64,000 nucleotides of DNA. It comes from CAYQUC01 sp964514215. Lineage in GTDB: Bacteria > Pseudomonadota > Gammaproteobacteria > UBA6429 > Thiohalophilaceae. The DNA lies in the NCBI GenBank assembly GCA_964514215.1, contig CAZEPW010000012.1, positions 6,203 through 70,202 of the forward strand, read 5' to 3'. The position numbers and the translations under genes were made by a program. The notes under the pieces were generated by a model. It did no database searches. It was not told where the DNA came from and saw only the letters and a list, made by a program, of their open reading frames with translations. Each line of letters begins with the position of its first letter. Within the stretch, counting starts at the first letter, position 1. Of this stretch, positions 25,923-35,829 are shown one piece after another.

Positions 25923-26738
25923 TTAGCGTTGACAGCAGCTACAATAATAGCTTGAACGATTATTTTGTGTGATGAGTTTAATACTTCGAGAACAATTTTT
26001 ACAAGGCCGGCCTTCTCGATCATAGACATTGAGTTGTTGTTTAAAATATCCAGGTTTACCATCGCTATTACTAAAGTCGCGTAATGTGGTTCCTCCTTGG
26101 GCGATGGCGTTTGTTAAGACAGTTTTTATTGCTCGGCATAATTTTAAATAACGTGCTTTTGAAATGCCTCCTGCGGCACGCGTTGGTTTGATTCCGGCTA
26201 AGTATAGGCTTTCGCTGGCGTATATATTTCCTACTCCAACAACAATTTTACTGTCCATAATAAATTGTTTGATTGATATTGTGCGTTTTCTCGAACGTTT
26301 ATATAAATAATCGACATCAAATTCTTGCAGTAGTGGTTCTGGACCCAAGTGATTTATTAACTTGTGTTGTTCGATACTGTCAGTGGTCCATAAAATTGCG
26401 CCAAAGCGCCGAGGATCATGATAACGCAAACAATGCGAGTTATTAAAGATGATATCAACGTGATCGTGTTTAGCGGCTGGAGCATCTTTTTCTATAAATC
26501 GTAAGCTGCCCGACATTCCTAAGTGGATAATCAGGGTTCCATGTGAAACGTTAATCAAAATATATTTTGCTCGACGAGTTACGGATACCACGGTTTTATT
26601 TTTTAATAGTTCAGGTAATTTTTTTGGAATTGGCCAGCGTAAGTGATGTTGTCGAATAATAACTTTAGTTACTTTTTGGTTGACGATATGTGGTGCAATT
26701 CCATTTACAGTGGTTTCTACTTCGGGTAACTCGGGCAT
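25923..26738 (-). CDS. mutM: Formamidopyrimidine-DNA glycosylase MutM (Fpg)
   Basis: A 271-residue base-excision repair enzyme that removes 8-oxoguanine and cleaves the abasic site. The N-terminus PELPEVE provides the catalytic Pro2 and Glu3, the central QFIMDSKIVVGVGNIYASE helix-two-turn-helix is typical, and a C-terminal zinc finger has the pattern CxxC-16-CxxC. Length is normal and all key residues are present. Confidence 0.96.
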   Translation of the reverse strand: MPELPEVETTVNGIAPHIVNQKVTKVIIRQHHLRWPIPKKLPELLKNKTVVSVTRRAKYILINVSHGTLIIHLGMSGSLRFIEKDAPAAKHDHVDIIFNNSHCLRYHDPRRFGAILWTTDSIEQHKLINHLGPEPLLQEFDVDYLYKRSRKRTISIKQFIMDSKIVVGVGNIYASESLYLAGIKPTRAAGGISKARYLKLCRAIKTVLTNAIAQGGTTLRDFSNSDGKPGYFKQQLNVYDREGRPCKNCSRSIKLITQNNRSSYYCSCCQR

Positions 26739-26923
26739 AATATATTGTATTAACTTTTGTATTTGAATTATTTAAATGTGCCAATGCACCATAAACGAGC
26801 TTGTTAGCAATTACAAATTCATTGTGAAAATGAGTGCTATTACGACTAAAATTCGTATAAATGATTGAAAAAAAATTAATCTAAGATAACCTTAAAGTTA
26901 CACTATCTAAGAGAGCGACAAAA

Positions 26924-27319
26924 ATGAAGATATTTAGAAATGTTAACAGTGAGATTAACCGCAGTATAACTGCCTTGATCATTTGTGTATTTATTTCAAT
27001 GGGGTTTGTTTCAACCGTTCAAGCTTCAATGGTGAGTACTCAAGAACTAGCTTCGGCGAGCATCAAACAACAAGCTCGCGATACTGTAAAAATTTCTTTA
27101 CAGCGAGTCGAAGTACAACAACAATTAACCAGTATGGGTGTCGAACCCGATTTAGTATTATCTCGAGTAGAGAGTATGAGTAATGCAGAAATTCAAGAGC
27201 TATCCGGTTTAATTGAACAAAAACCTGCTGGTAGCGGTATTATTGGTTTGCTTGGATTTATTTTGGTGGTATTACTGATTACGGACTTATTAAATCTAAC
27301 CAATGTTTATAATATTTAA
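26924..27319 (+). CDS. PA2779-family protein
   Basis: A 131-residue exported or membrane protein with an N-terminal hydrophobic segment (about residues 14-35), a helical middle with LTSMGVEPDLVLSRVESMSNAEI, and a C-terminal TM helix near 105-123. This matches the small PA2779 family. In Pseudomonas it is usually followed by a PA2778 cysteine-peptidase-like gene; none is seen here. The stop at 27317-27319 directly abuts the stop of the convergent gene. Function unknown. Confidence 0.78.
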   Translation: MKIFRNVNSEINRSITALIICVFISMGFVSTVQASMVSTQELASASIKQQARDTVKISLQRVEVQQQLTSMGVEPDLVLSRVESMSNAEIQELSGLIEQKPAGSGIIGLLGFILVVLLITDLLNLTNVYNI

Positions 27320-28174
27320 TTAAATATTTTGATTTGGTATTTTTAATAATCTGTCGGCCATGTCGTGGTTTAATTTATATTGTAGTTTTAAATCGTTTCG
27401 AATAAAGAAATAATTTTCATCGGTTACGACAATATCAAATACTATTGGCGTGCTATTGTTATTAATAAATATTTTTACGCTGTATTTTTTATTTATATTG
27501 TTACTATTCGATAATTTTACAATTTCGATTGCTTGGCTATTATTCCATTCTGAAACTAATTGAATGACATCATCTGTACTACTGTTATCGAGTTTAGGGC
27601 TTATTGTCCACTTGGAGTTAAGCAACTGAATTTGGTGTTTATCAAGCTCAATACCAGTAATTTTTTTCTGTTTTCCAATAAGGGCATGGTCGATGTAACC
27701 TGTGGCTGTGCTATTTAATAAATAAAAAAATCGGTCGGGTATCAAATATAGTTTTTCATTGGTTAATATATAGCGATTAAGATTTAGTTGCTCGTTGGTG
27801 CCAAAAATAAATAGTTGTTCATTAAGTTTTAGTGTGGCTTGAGCGGGCTTTAATTTAAATTTATTTTTATCTGCATTTGAAATACTGAATTGTGAGATAC
27901 TTTTAGCTTGAGTTATACGCAATAATGATTCGATATAATAGCTATTGGCTCGTACCTTATAGGGTGAAGTCATATACCATTGATTATTTTTTTTATTAAA
28001 TTTAAGTGTTTCAGCTGTTTGCCGTGTGATTTCAATTGTATTAACTTGAGCTTGAGTTAAGTTACTTAAATTATAACTGGTTACTGTTGTTTTATTGGAA
28101 TCAACAAATAATACAGCGACTAAGGTTGCAACCAGTAAAAAAAGAAAGATGTTAATAGTTGTTCTAGAATTCAT
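27320..28174 (-). CDS. DUF4340 domain protein of an ABC/Gld-like operon
   Basis: A 284-residue protein with one N-terminal TM helix (about 7-24) and a periplasmic, beta-rich DUF4340 region with repeated segments (LKFNKKNNQWYMTSPYKVRAN, then SLLRITQAKSISQF). It is the last gene of a four-gene operon after the GldG-like gene, with no gap. In many proteobacteria this gene accompanies GldA/F/G-like transporters. Function unknown, presumably an envelope accessory of the transporter. Confidence 0.85.
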   Translation of the reverse strand: MNSRTTINIFLFLLVATLVAVLFVDSNKTTVTSYNLSNLTQAQVNTIEITRQTAETLKFNKKNNQWYMTSPYKVRANSYYIESLLRITQAKSISQFSISNADKNKFKLKPAQATLKLNEQLFIFGTNEQLNLNRYILTNEKLYLIPDRFFYLLNSTATGYIDHALIGKQKKITGIELDKHQIQLLNSKWTISPKLDNSSTDDVIQLVSEWNNSQAIEIVKLSNSNNINKKYSVKIFINNNSTPIVFDIVVTDENYFFIRNDLKLQYKLNHDMADRLLKIPNQNI

Positions 28175-29572
28175 TTATTTTTTTGAGCGTTTGCGCCAAA
28201 TTGTAAACCCGGCAATGGTTAATAGTAGCGGTAAAATAATTAATAGTATAAGTGCGATACTCCACCATGTTTTTTGATCGAGTGTTATTTTAGTATCAAT
28301 TGCTATTTTAGACGAAATAGAAATAAAGTTATCATCGTGGCTTATCCAGTTAAATATATTAACTGCTAAATCGCGATTCCCTTGATTACCGATATAAGTA
28401 TTTGATAAAAAGTCACCGTCTCCTAATACAACAATGCGTTGTTTTTTGTTTGGCGTGGAATTAGCATTAGGGCTGGTTCGCGATAGTGCCATTCCAATGT
28501 TTAATGGCCCCGGAATATCTTTGTCGGCATTGAAGTCGATAGTACCTTGTAAAACGCCAGTTTCCGACCAGCTTCTCGCTACTGTTTTGAGCAAGACCGT
28601 GCTATTCCAGTGTGCGGCTGATTTTAATGGTGTTGTTGCATCTTGTGGTTGCTGGTATTTTATCGCAACAGCTTGGGGGAATACTGTGATTAGTGCAAAG
28701 TCACGTGTAATCGCATGAGAATCATATTTAGTGACAATAGATATAGTTGGGCTAGAAATTCCATAGAGCTGGGTTGATGGATCAACTATTGTTCCTGGTT
28801 CAAAGCTAATATTTAATTCTGCGGCTAATGACTCTAAACCAAACATTGAACCGGGCTCGTGCAGCCACAAGAGATTACCACCATTGGCGATGTAGTTTTT
28901 TATAATAGTAATTTCACCCGGTAAATAATTTACCTGTGTGCTGGCAATAACGATTGCGGCAATCTTATTGGGAATGATAGGGGTGTTATTTAAATCAATG
29001 CTGGTAGTTTTGATGCCAGTTTTATTGAGATAACTGGTGAAGGCATTTAAATCGTAATTTGCTTTGCCTTTTGGCCGACGTTCACCATGGCCCGATATAA
29101 ATCCGATATGGGTATCGTTGCTACGTAGTAGTCGTAATAATGAATTAGTTAATAGTTCTTCATTTAAAAATTGTAAATGTTCAGAACGATTATTGTATTC
29201 AACAATGAGTTCACCATCCACTTTAATTCCAAGCTTTCTTATGATATCGGGGTTTGTGTCAGGGTTAATATATTCAAGCTCGATGTCAGGTTTTACTCGT
29301 ACGTATTGCGATAATTTTTCGGCAATCACTTTTCTAATTGGTTGAATATCGCCAGAACGCACAAAAATTTGAATTTTTATTTTATCGGGCATGCGTTGCA
29401 AAACTTTTATGCTGGCATCCGATAAAGTATGCCTGCTAGTAGCAGTAAGATCATATTCAATATTATATTTATTACTTAAATACGCCAATAGTCCAATGAC
29501 CGATAAAAAGCTAACATAAAATAGCAGGTTTTGTAGGCGTAAATGTAAGCGCGATTTTTTAGTAACATCCAT
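28175..29572 (-). CDS. GldG-like ABC transporter auxiliary protein
   Basis: A 465-residue protein with TM helices near the N-terminus (about 15-32) and the C-terminus (about 438-460) enclosing a large periplasmic domain. ATSRHTLSDASIKVLQ, the VRPDIELEYI-like region, HGERRPKG and NGGNLLWLHEP are typical of the ABC_transp_aux/GldG family. It begins 17 bp after the permease and abuts the DUF4340 gene. In Bacteroidetes GldG works in gliding; in proteobacteria homologues have no established role. Confidence 0.88.
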   Translation of the reverse strand: MDVTKKSRLHLRLQNLLFYVSFLSVIGLLAYLSNKYNIEYDLTATSRHTLSDASIKVLQRMPDKIKIQIFVRSGDIQPIRKVIAEKLSQYVRVKPDIELEYINPDTNPDIIRKLGIKVDGELIVEYNNRSEHLQFLNEELLTNSLLRLLRSNDTHIGFISGHGERRPKGKANYDLNAFTSYLNKTGIKTTSIDLNNTPIIPNKIAAIVIASTQVNYLPGEITIIKNYIANGGNLLWLHEPGSMFGLESLAAELNISFEPGTIVDPSTQLYGISSPTISIVTKYDSHAITRDFALITVFPQAVAIKYQQPQDATTPLKSAAHWNSTVLLKTVARSWSETGVLQGTIDFNADKDIPGPLNIGMALSRTSPNANSTPNKKQRIVVLGDGDFLSNTYIGNQGNRDLAVNIFNWISHDDNFISISSKIAIDTKITLDQKTWWSIALILLIILPLLLTIAGFTIWRKRSKK

Positions 29573-29589
29573 ATGTGATAACTATTTAG

Positions 29590-30339
29590 TTAATGTTGTA
29601 GCCGATCGTTATCGAGTCGCCGAATACTTAAAACGATAAACATCAATATCAGCAATATATAATAAATAACATCACTACTTTTAAAAAATCCTGTGAATAA
29701 ATTGTCTAAATGACTGCGTAGTGAAATATAGGTGAATAGTCCTGTTGGATTATCCGAGGTTGCGAGTAGATCTATTAAATTTAAAAGTAATAAGCTGGTA
29801 AAACTAATAACGGCAGATAGTACTGGATTGTTTGTGAGAGTGGAAATATACAAACCAATAGCTGAAAATGTTGCTAAGATTAAAAAAAGTCCCATGATGT
29901 TACTTATAATTAAACCAAAGTCGAGACTGCCACCTAGTAGCACTGTTAATGGCATGATTGTTATCATCGCAATGATGATAACCAAAAATAAAATAACTCC
30001 AAGGTATTTTCCAAGTATTATTTCTGTTATTGACAACGGCGCGGTGAATAATAATGTTAAGGTTTTATTTTGTCTTTCAGCGCTGATTAGTCTCATGGTT
30101 AGCAGCGGTATAATAATCATTAAAATAAATGTTGCCGAACCATAAAGTGATTCAACTATAATTGATGTTATTCCCGGGTCGCTGTTGTTTGCCTCGAGTT
30201 GTGGTTGGATTCCTAAATAAAGCTCAACGCTTTTTAGAAAGAATAAACATATAATAAATTGGGTAATCGCTAAAATGGCCCATGCTAATGGTGTTAGAAA
30301 TAAGCTGCGTAATTCGCGAATCGCAATCGACCAAATCAT
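29590..30339 (-). CDS. ABC-2 type transporter permease, GldF-like
   Basis: A 249-residue permease with six hydrophobic segments spread across its length. The N-terminus MIWSIAIRELRSLFLTPLAW and the SAERQNKTLTLLFTAPLS loop are typical of the GldF/NosY-type permeases. Its start overlaps the ATPase stop by 4 bp, so the two are coupled and should form the membrane complex. Confidence 0.9.
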   Translation of the reverse strand: MIWSIAIRELRSLFLTPLAWAILAITQFIICLFFLKSVELYLGIQPQLEANNSDPGITSIIVESLYGSATFILMIIIPLLTMRLISAERQNKTLTLLFTAPLSITEIILGKYLGVILFLVIIIAMITIMPLTVLLGGSLDFGLIISNIMGLFLILATFSAIGLYISTLTNNPVLSAVISFTSLLLLNLIDLLATSDNPTGLFTYISLRSHLDNLFTGFFKSSDVIYYILLILMFIVLSIRRLDNDRLQH

Positions 30340-31331
30340 GCGTTAGTCCCTACGTTATGAATATTAGACGTGTCTGAATTATTTTCTTTATCATGCTCGG
30401 AAATATGGTCATTAGAGGTTATTTCAATGAACACTTGTTCGAGTGATTTTTGTTCTGGTCTGAGTTCGAATAAGCGCCAGCCTTTGTTGACGGCACGCTC
30501 AATAATTACTTCAGCAACATCACTATTTGCGGCATGTTTAATTTGAAAGCTGTGATCATTAAGCTGGGTGCATTCTTCAACACCCTTTAGGCTGAGTAGT
30601 TCGGCAATTTTAGGTGGGTTTTTACAACGGATGATAATCGCTGTTGAATCCATTTTATGGGTTAGGTTTTTAATGGTATCTGAAAAAACCAATTTGCCAT
30701 TATTAATTATTTGCACTCGATCACAGGTCATTTGAACTTCGGGCAGGATATGGGTTGATAGTAATACGCCATGCTCTTTGCCTAACTCTCGGATGAGTTT
30801 TCGTATTTCGGTAATCTGAATGGGATCCAAACCAACCGTGGGCTCATCGAGTACAACAATTTCGGGTAAATGGATTATTGCTTGCGCAATTCCAATTCGT
30901 TGTTGAAAACCTTTTGATAAATTAGCGATTAATCGTTTGCGTACTTGGTTGAGTCCGCACTGTTCTAAAGTGCGTTGTATGGCCTTAGTGACGTGTTTTT
31001 TGCTGATACGATTAATTTTAGCGCAATAAGACAGGTATTCGTCAACCGTAGAGTCTTTATAAATAGGGGGTTGTTCAGGCAAATATCCAATTTGTAATTT
31101 AGCTTTTTTCGGTTTATCAAGTAAATCAATGCCATTGATGGTGATTCTTCCGGATGTTGGCGCTAAATTGCCGGTAATCATGTTCATGGTGGTGGATTTT
31201 CCTGCGCCATTGGGTCCGAGGAAACCTAGAATTTCACCTTTATGCAGCTCAAAATCGAGTTTTTCTACTGCGGTAATGTTGCCATAATGTCTGGTTAAGT
31301 GCTGTACTTGAATTAAAGGCATATTACTCAT
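30336..31331 (-). CDS. ABC transporter ATP-binding protein, GldA-like
   Basis: A 331-residue ABC ATPase. Walker A is GPNGAGKST, the signature is LSKGFQQRIGIAQA, Walker B is PEIVVLDEP and the D-loop TVGLDP. The C-terminal extension of about 90 residues (DUF4162-like, ending RPEQKSLEQVFIEIT) is typical of GldA/CcmA-type exporters. ATG 31331 is chosen over a TTG 45 bases upstream because domain homology begins at IQVQHLTRHYG; ATG 31322 is also possible. It is the first gene of the operon. Confidence 0.93.
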   Translation of the reverse strand: MSNMPLIQVQHLTRHYGNITAVEKLDFELHKGEILGFLGPNGAGKSTTMNMITGNLAPTSGRITINGIDLLDKPKKAKLQIGYLPEQPPIYKDSTVDEYLSYCAKINRISKKHVTKAIQRTLEQCGLNQVRKRLIANLSKGFQQRIGIAQAIIHLPEIVVLDEPTVGLDPIQITEIRKLIRELGKEHGVLLSTHILPEVQMTCDRVQIINNGKLVFSDTIKNLTHKMDSTAIIIRCKNPPKIAELLSLKGVEECTQLNDHSFQIKHAANSDVAEVIIERAVNKGWRLFELRPEQKSLEQVFIEITSNDHISEHDKENNSDTSNIHNVGTNA

Positions 31332-31520
31332 AATATTATTATAGTTATCAGGTTTATTCGATATTATTACGGCCAATTTATAATAAATTATAACTATTAG
31401 CTATTGTAGCTAAATAACAATAATTTTATTACCACTCGAATATACCATAAATAGTAAATTTGTTCTTTATATTGGCTGGTATTTCAAATTTGGAAGTAAG
31501 GGATTAAATAAAATAGTTTC

Positions 31521-32600
31521 ATGTCAATAACACTATGCGAAAAATATGGATTTGATGAGCAAGGGCGGTTATCGCGTTTGGTATTGGTTCGACTGCTAAG
31601 TGAGTCTACGGTTGAAGCCGATATTAAAAAAACCAATGTCATTTTTACCAAGCTGCATGGTTTAATTGTTGAACCTTATATCACAGAAATTATAGAGCAG
31701 TTTTATCAGTATTTATTGGCTCATGAATCCATGAGACATTTTTTACTCAATGATGAGTTAATTTCCAGTTTAAAAAAAACTCAAAAGGAATATTTATTAT
31801 CTCTTGGTATTGGATTTGATTCGGAAAAATATTTTGAAAGTAGGCTTCGAATCGGTGTTGTGCATGCCAGATTTTCATTACCTTTGAGTTTGTATCAATG
31901 CGCATATAACAATTTACAAGAAATTATTTGTTTTTATATTGATTTAAATTCAGAATTATCACTTAAAGAAAAAGAGTGTTATCGAAATTATTTGCACCGA
32001 ATGATTACGCTTGATGAATCATTAGCGGTTGATACCTATTTTGCTGCAAATATGCAGAGCCTTGAGTCATCAATTGAAATTTTGCGCGATAAAGGTGAAG
32101 CTTTACGGCAACAGGTAGAGCACGATACCTTAACAAAAGTAAATAGTCGCAAGAAAATATTGGATTATATTGAGCATAATATCATTCGTTTTGAAACCGA
32201 TGGCACGCCACTAGCGTTAGTGATGGTCGATTTAGATAAATTTAAAGATGTTAATGATAAGTATGGGCATATTGTTGGTGATGAAGTTTTAAAACATACC
32301 GCATCACGAATTAATGGTGCATTGCGTAATATCGATGTTGTTGGTCGATACGGTGGCGAAGAGTTTATTCTTTTGTTACCGAATACCAATTTAGATACGG
32401 CTATTATTATTTGTGAACGTATTCGAACCGCCATTGCCGAAACACCGGTAAAATATGGTAATCATTTGATTTACACTACGATTAGTCTGGGTGTCACGAC
32501 AATCACAAATGGCGATACAATTAATAGTGCTATTGAACGTGCTGATAGTTTAATGTATCAATCGAAGCAAAAAGGAAGGAATTGTGTTACTTGGCGTTGA
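31521..32600 (+). CDS. Globin-coupled diguanylate cyclase (haem oxygen sensor)
   Basis: A 359-residue protein with an N-terminal protoglobin-type sensor domain (about residues 20-175) and a C-terminal GGDEF domain (195-359). The sensor has the proximal-His segment RIGVVHARFSLPLSLY, with His115. The cyclase has GGEEF at 278-282 and an inhibitory RNID site ending 5 residues before it, so it should be active and product-inhibited. By family precedent (DosC, BpeGReg), O2 binding to haem would control c-di-GMP synthesis. The next gene starts inside its last codons. Confidence 0.9.
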   Translation: MSITLCEKYGFDEQGRLSRLVLVRLLSESTVEADIKKTNVIFTKLHGLIVEPYITEIIEQFYQYLLAHESMRHFLLNDELISSLKKTQKEYLLSLGIGFDSEKYFESRLRIGVVHARFSLPLSLYQCAYNNLQEIICFYIDLNSELSLKEKECYRNYLHRMITLDESLAVDTYFAANMQSLESSIEILRDKGEALRQQVEHDTLTKVNSRKKILDYIEHNIIRFETDGTPLALVMVDLDKFKDVNDKYGHIVGDEVLKHTASRINGALRNIDVVGRYGGEEFILLLPNTNLDTAIIICERIRTAIAETPVKYGNHLIYTTISLGVTTITNGDTINSAIERADSLMYQSKQKGRNCVTWR

Positions 32601-34593
32601 TACCGGCGGTACGTTTACTGATTTTGTGTTATTTAAAAATGGTTCGTTAACAATACACAAAGTATTATCGACCCCCAAATTTCCCGAACAAGCTATCTTG
32701 CGCGGTATTACAGAATTGGGAATTTTAGCATCTCAATCGTTAGCGGATTTAACTATCATCCACGGCTCAACGGTTGCAACGAATGCGTTATTAGAACGTA
32801 AGGGGGTGCGAACGGTTTATGTCACTAATAATGGTCTAACCGATTTATTAACTATTGCGCGTCAAACTCGGCCTGAACTCTATGCTTTGCAGGGGCCTAT
32901 TGTTAAACCACCAGTCGCTAAAGAATTATGCATTGCCGCGAATACCCGGGTCGCTGCAACGGGTGAAATAATTTCAAGTATTTCAGATGATGAGTGCCAA
33001 CAGCTGTGTCAAAAAATTATTAATTTAAAACCAGATTCGGTCGCCATTAACTTTTTGTTTTCATATCTTAATTCAGATGATGAAAAAAAATTATATGATA
33101 ATTTACCTAAATCTCTTTTTGTTTCTTGTTCGTCAACTGTGCTGCCTGAATTAAAAGAATATGAGCGTGGTATTGCAACGTGGTTAAATTCTTATGTTGG
33201 GCCGTTAGTTGACGGTTATATTCAACGTTTACAAAACAAATTGCCAGGGGTTAATATCTCGGTGATGCAAAGTTCGGGAGGCACTATTGCGGCATCTCAA
33301 GCCGGTGAGCAAGCTGTGCGAATGTTATTGTCAGGCCCTGCGGGTGGTATGGCTGGTGCAAAATACATGTCTGACATGGTATCGTGTTCGAGAATATTAA
33401 CGTTTGATATGGGCGGCACATCAACTGATGTGGCGATGATTGATCGCGATATTCAGTTAACCACTCAAGGACAAATTGATTGTTTTCCGGTTGCGGTACC
33501 GATGGTGGATATGCACACGATTGGCGCTGGTGGTGGCTCGATTGCTTATATTGATTCTGGCGGTGTGTTACAGGTTGGACCCGAATCCGCTGGTGCCGAC
33601 CCGGGGCCGGCGTGTTATGGCAAGGGTGGAGACTATGCCACGGTAACGGATGCCAATTTAGTGTTAGGGCGCTTACCGGCTACAGAATTTCTAGGGGGGA
33701 ATATGCGACTGGATGAAGCTGCAGCAAATACGGTCATTGCTCTGTTAGCCAAAAAATTATCGTTGGATGTTTTTGAAACTGCATTAGGCATTATTCAAAT
33801 CGCAAATGAGCATATGGTTCAGGCATTGCGTGTTATGTCTGTGCAACGTGGTTTGGATCCACGGTTAATGAGTCTGGTTTCATTTGGTGGTGCGGGCAGC
33901 TTACACGTGTGTGCCTTAGCCGATAGTTTGTCGATTAGTCGAGCTTTAGTTCCGATTCACGGTGGGGTTTTATCTGCATTTGGAATGTTGGTTGCACCTA
34001 AAGCACGTTATCTGTCACATTCATTTCAATGTTTAGCAACTAAGGTTGATTATAACGCGTTGTTTGATTGTTTTAGCCGTTTGCGTGATAAAGGCATTGC
34101 CGCCCTACAACAAGAATCGGTTGCTGTTGAGCAGCTACAGTTTATACATGAAATTGATTTACGTTATGTCGGCCAGTCCAGTTATATTACTGTGCCGATT
34201 GATTTTTCAGCTATTGATAAAAATAATTTAGATTTAACTGCTTATATCCATTTATTCCATCAACAACATTTAAAACTTTATGGTCATAAGATTGAGCTTG
34301 CGGTTGAATTGGTTAATATTCGTTTAACATTAAAAAGTGACTGTGCGACACCAGTAATCCGTGATGTCATTTTGAAAAATAAAAATAAGCCAGTTGTAAA
34401 AAAATATTCTTTACATGGTTTTGAAAAACCGGTTATGTCATATCATCGAGACAGTTTGCTGCTGGGGCAAAAAATTTCGGGTCCAGCATTAATTATTGAA
34501 GCAACCTCAACAACATTTTTAGAACAAAGCTGGAGTGCTCAAGTGCTGGTGATGGGCAATTTATTATTATCAAAAAAAGAAGCTAATTTATAA
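32584..34593 (+). CDS. Hydantoinase A/5-oxoprolinase-type ATP-dependent amidohydrolase subunit (HyuA)
   Basis: A 669-residue HyuA-family protein. The N-terminus LLGVDTGGTFTDFVLF and the later LTFDMGGTSTDVAMI are the two phosphate-binding loops of the ASKHA-like fold. A GTG start at 32584 with AAGGA upstream overlaps the cyclase gene by 17 bp. HyuA usually acts with HyuB on cyclic amides such as hydantoins or 5-oxoproline; no hyuB is adjacent, so the substrate cannot be named. It converges with the EAL-HDOD gene, overlapping by 6 bp. Confidence 0.88.
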   Translation: MLLGVDTGGTFTDFVLFKNGSLTIHKVLSTPKFPEQAILRGITELGILASQSLADLTIIHGSTVATNALLERKGVRTVYVTNNGLTDLLTIARQTRPELYALQGPIVKPPVAKELCIAANTRVAATGEIISSISDDECQQLCQKIINLKPDSVAINFLFSYLNSDDEKKLYDNLPKSLFVSCSSTVLPELKEYERGIATWLNSYVGPLVDGYIQRLQNKLPGVNISVMQSSGGTIAASQAGEQAVRMLLSGPAGGMAGAKYMSDMVSCSRILTFDMGGTSTDVAMIDRDIQLTTQGQIDCFPVAVPMVDMHTIGAGGGSIAYIDSGGVLQVGPESAGADPGPACYGKGGDYATVTDANLVLGRLPATEFLGGNMRLDEAAANTVIALLAKKLSLDVFETALGIIQIANEHMVQALRVMSVQRGLDPRLMSLVSFGGAGSLHVCALADSLSISRALVPIHGGVLSAFGMLVAPKARYLSHSFQCLATKVDYNALFDCFSRLRDKGIAALQQESVAVEQLQFIHEIDLRYVGQSSYITVPIDFSAIDKNNLDLTAYIHLFHQQHLKLYGHKIELAVELVNIRLTLKSDCATPVIRDVILKNKNKPVVKKYSLHGFEKPVMSYHRDSLLLGQKISGPALIIEATSTTFLEQSWSAQVLVMGNLLLSKKEANL

Positions 34594-35829
34594 TTCAGTA
34601 TCTTCAATAAGATCGTCTGTCCAACTGACTGCTGATAAATAGGCTTTTCGCAGATCATCTGATGATATTTCGCAATGCTTTAAGCTTTCAAGATCATTTC
34701 GTTCATATGCAATAACGCTTGATAAAATACCGGCAAGTTTACCTTTGCCCATAATGAGACATTCAATTATTTCTTCATACAATGGCAGTTGCGCTAAGAT
34801 TTCTTCCATTGGTTTGTCCATGACAGCATCGATAATGGAAAATAAACCCGTGGTGAAGGCCATGTCTTTTAATTCAGGTGCAATGCGCTGCGCTAAGTAT
34901 TCGCTCATTTTTGCGCGTACTAACGAGGTGATAATGAGTTCTTGAGGTTTATCTTCCATTTTGGATAAAACCACCAGTGTGGCAACACTTTTAACGGTGC
35001 TTAGTCCTAATAGCGTTATTGCGTGAGCAATAGAATCAACTTTACGATTAACGTGATACATTGATGAATTAATGTAGCGCAGCAGCCTGATTGACATGGT
35101 AATGTCTTGCAAAATTAATTCTTCGATGTCTTTTGGGCTACTTGACGCATTATGTAATTTTGCCAATATGCGCATTGCGGCCATTTTATTGGCGGGGGGG
35201 CGGATACCCGAGATTATTTTGGGTTTGCAAAAAAAATAACCTTGGTAGTAATCAAATTGTAATTTTTGACAAAACTCATATTCTTCTTGGGTTTCGACTT
35301 TTTCGGCGAGTAATTTCACATCGTATTTTCGTAATATTTCGACATGTTCAACTAATTCTTCTTGAGTTAATGCTAATAAATCAATTTTAATAATTTGGGC
35401 TAATTCAATTAAAGGTTCTAATTTTTTGTGATAAACAAAGTCATCCAGAGCAATGGTGTAACCTTGATCCGATAGTTTCTTAACTGCAGTGATTATTTGA
35501 TCGTCAATTTCAATATCTTCAAGAATTTCCAGCACAACTTTATCTTGGCATTCAGGTAAAGGATAAATGCCAAGCAAGAAGCTTCGTGTTAAATTTATAA
35601 ACGCAAGGTGTTTGCCAATTATTTTGGTGAGACCAATTTCGGTAAAGGTATTTAAAATAACTTCAGTTGTCGCATGGTCGCCGTCGATGAAATTTGCTTC
35701 GTTAACTTCTCCTGAACGAAAGAGTAATTCATAGGCGTAGACATTTAATGAAGTGTCATAAATTGGTTGACGGCCAATATAAACGCTCTCAAAATGTTTT
35801 TTTGCAGAGAGATCGAGATCTAAGTCCAT
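34588..35829 (-). CDS. EAL-HDOD domain signalling protein with degenerate EAL
   Basis: A 413-residue protein of the YuxH/CdgJ type. The N-terminal EAL-like domain (about 15-210) starts VYIGRQPIYDTSLNVYAYELLFRS, so the EAL triad reads ELL, and IALDDFVY replaces the DDFG-type metal site. Phosphodiesterase activity is unlikely. The C-terminal HDOD domain (about 215-410) is intact-looking (ILQDITMSIRLLRYINSS). Such proteins act as c-di-GMP or motility regulators without catalysis. The gene is monocistronic. Confidence 0.92.
   Translation of the reverse strand: MDLDLDLSAKKHFESVYIGRQPIYDTSLNVYAYELLFRSGEVNEANFIDGDHATTEVILNTFTEIGLTKIIGKHLAFINLTRSFLLGIYPLPECQDKVVLEILEDIEIDDQIITAVKKLSDQGYTIALDDFVYHKKLEPLIELAQIIKIDLLALTQEELVEHVEILRKYDVKLLAEKVETQEEYEFCQKLQFDYYQGYFFCKPKIISGIRPPANKMAAMRILAKLHNASSSPKDIEELILQDITMSIRLLRYINSSMYHVNRKVDSIAHAITLLGLSTVKSVATLVVLSKMEDKPQELIITSLVRAKMSEYLAQRIAPELKDMAFTTGLFSIIDAVMDKPMEEILAQLPLYEEIIECLIMGKGKLAGILSSVIAYERNDLESLKHCEISSDDLRKAYLSAVSWTDDLIEDTEL

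Noticed and set aside
28434..29345. Open frames on the plus strand inside the GldG-like gene
   Set aside because: They lie wholly within a well-supported gene on the other strand, have no start signals and show no protein-like features.
27320..31331. Calling the GldA/F/G-like operon a gliding motility system
   Set aside because: These ABC families occur in many non-gliding proteobacteria, and no other gliding genes (gldK, L, M, N or spr genes) are present.
32584..34593. Naming the HyuA protein as a specific hydantoinase or 5-oxoprolinase
   Set aside because: No HyuB partner or substrate-defining neighbour is present, so only the family can be given.
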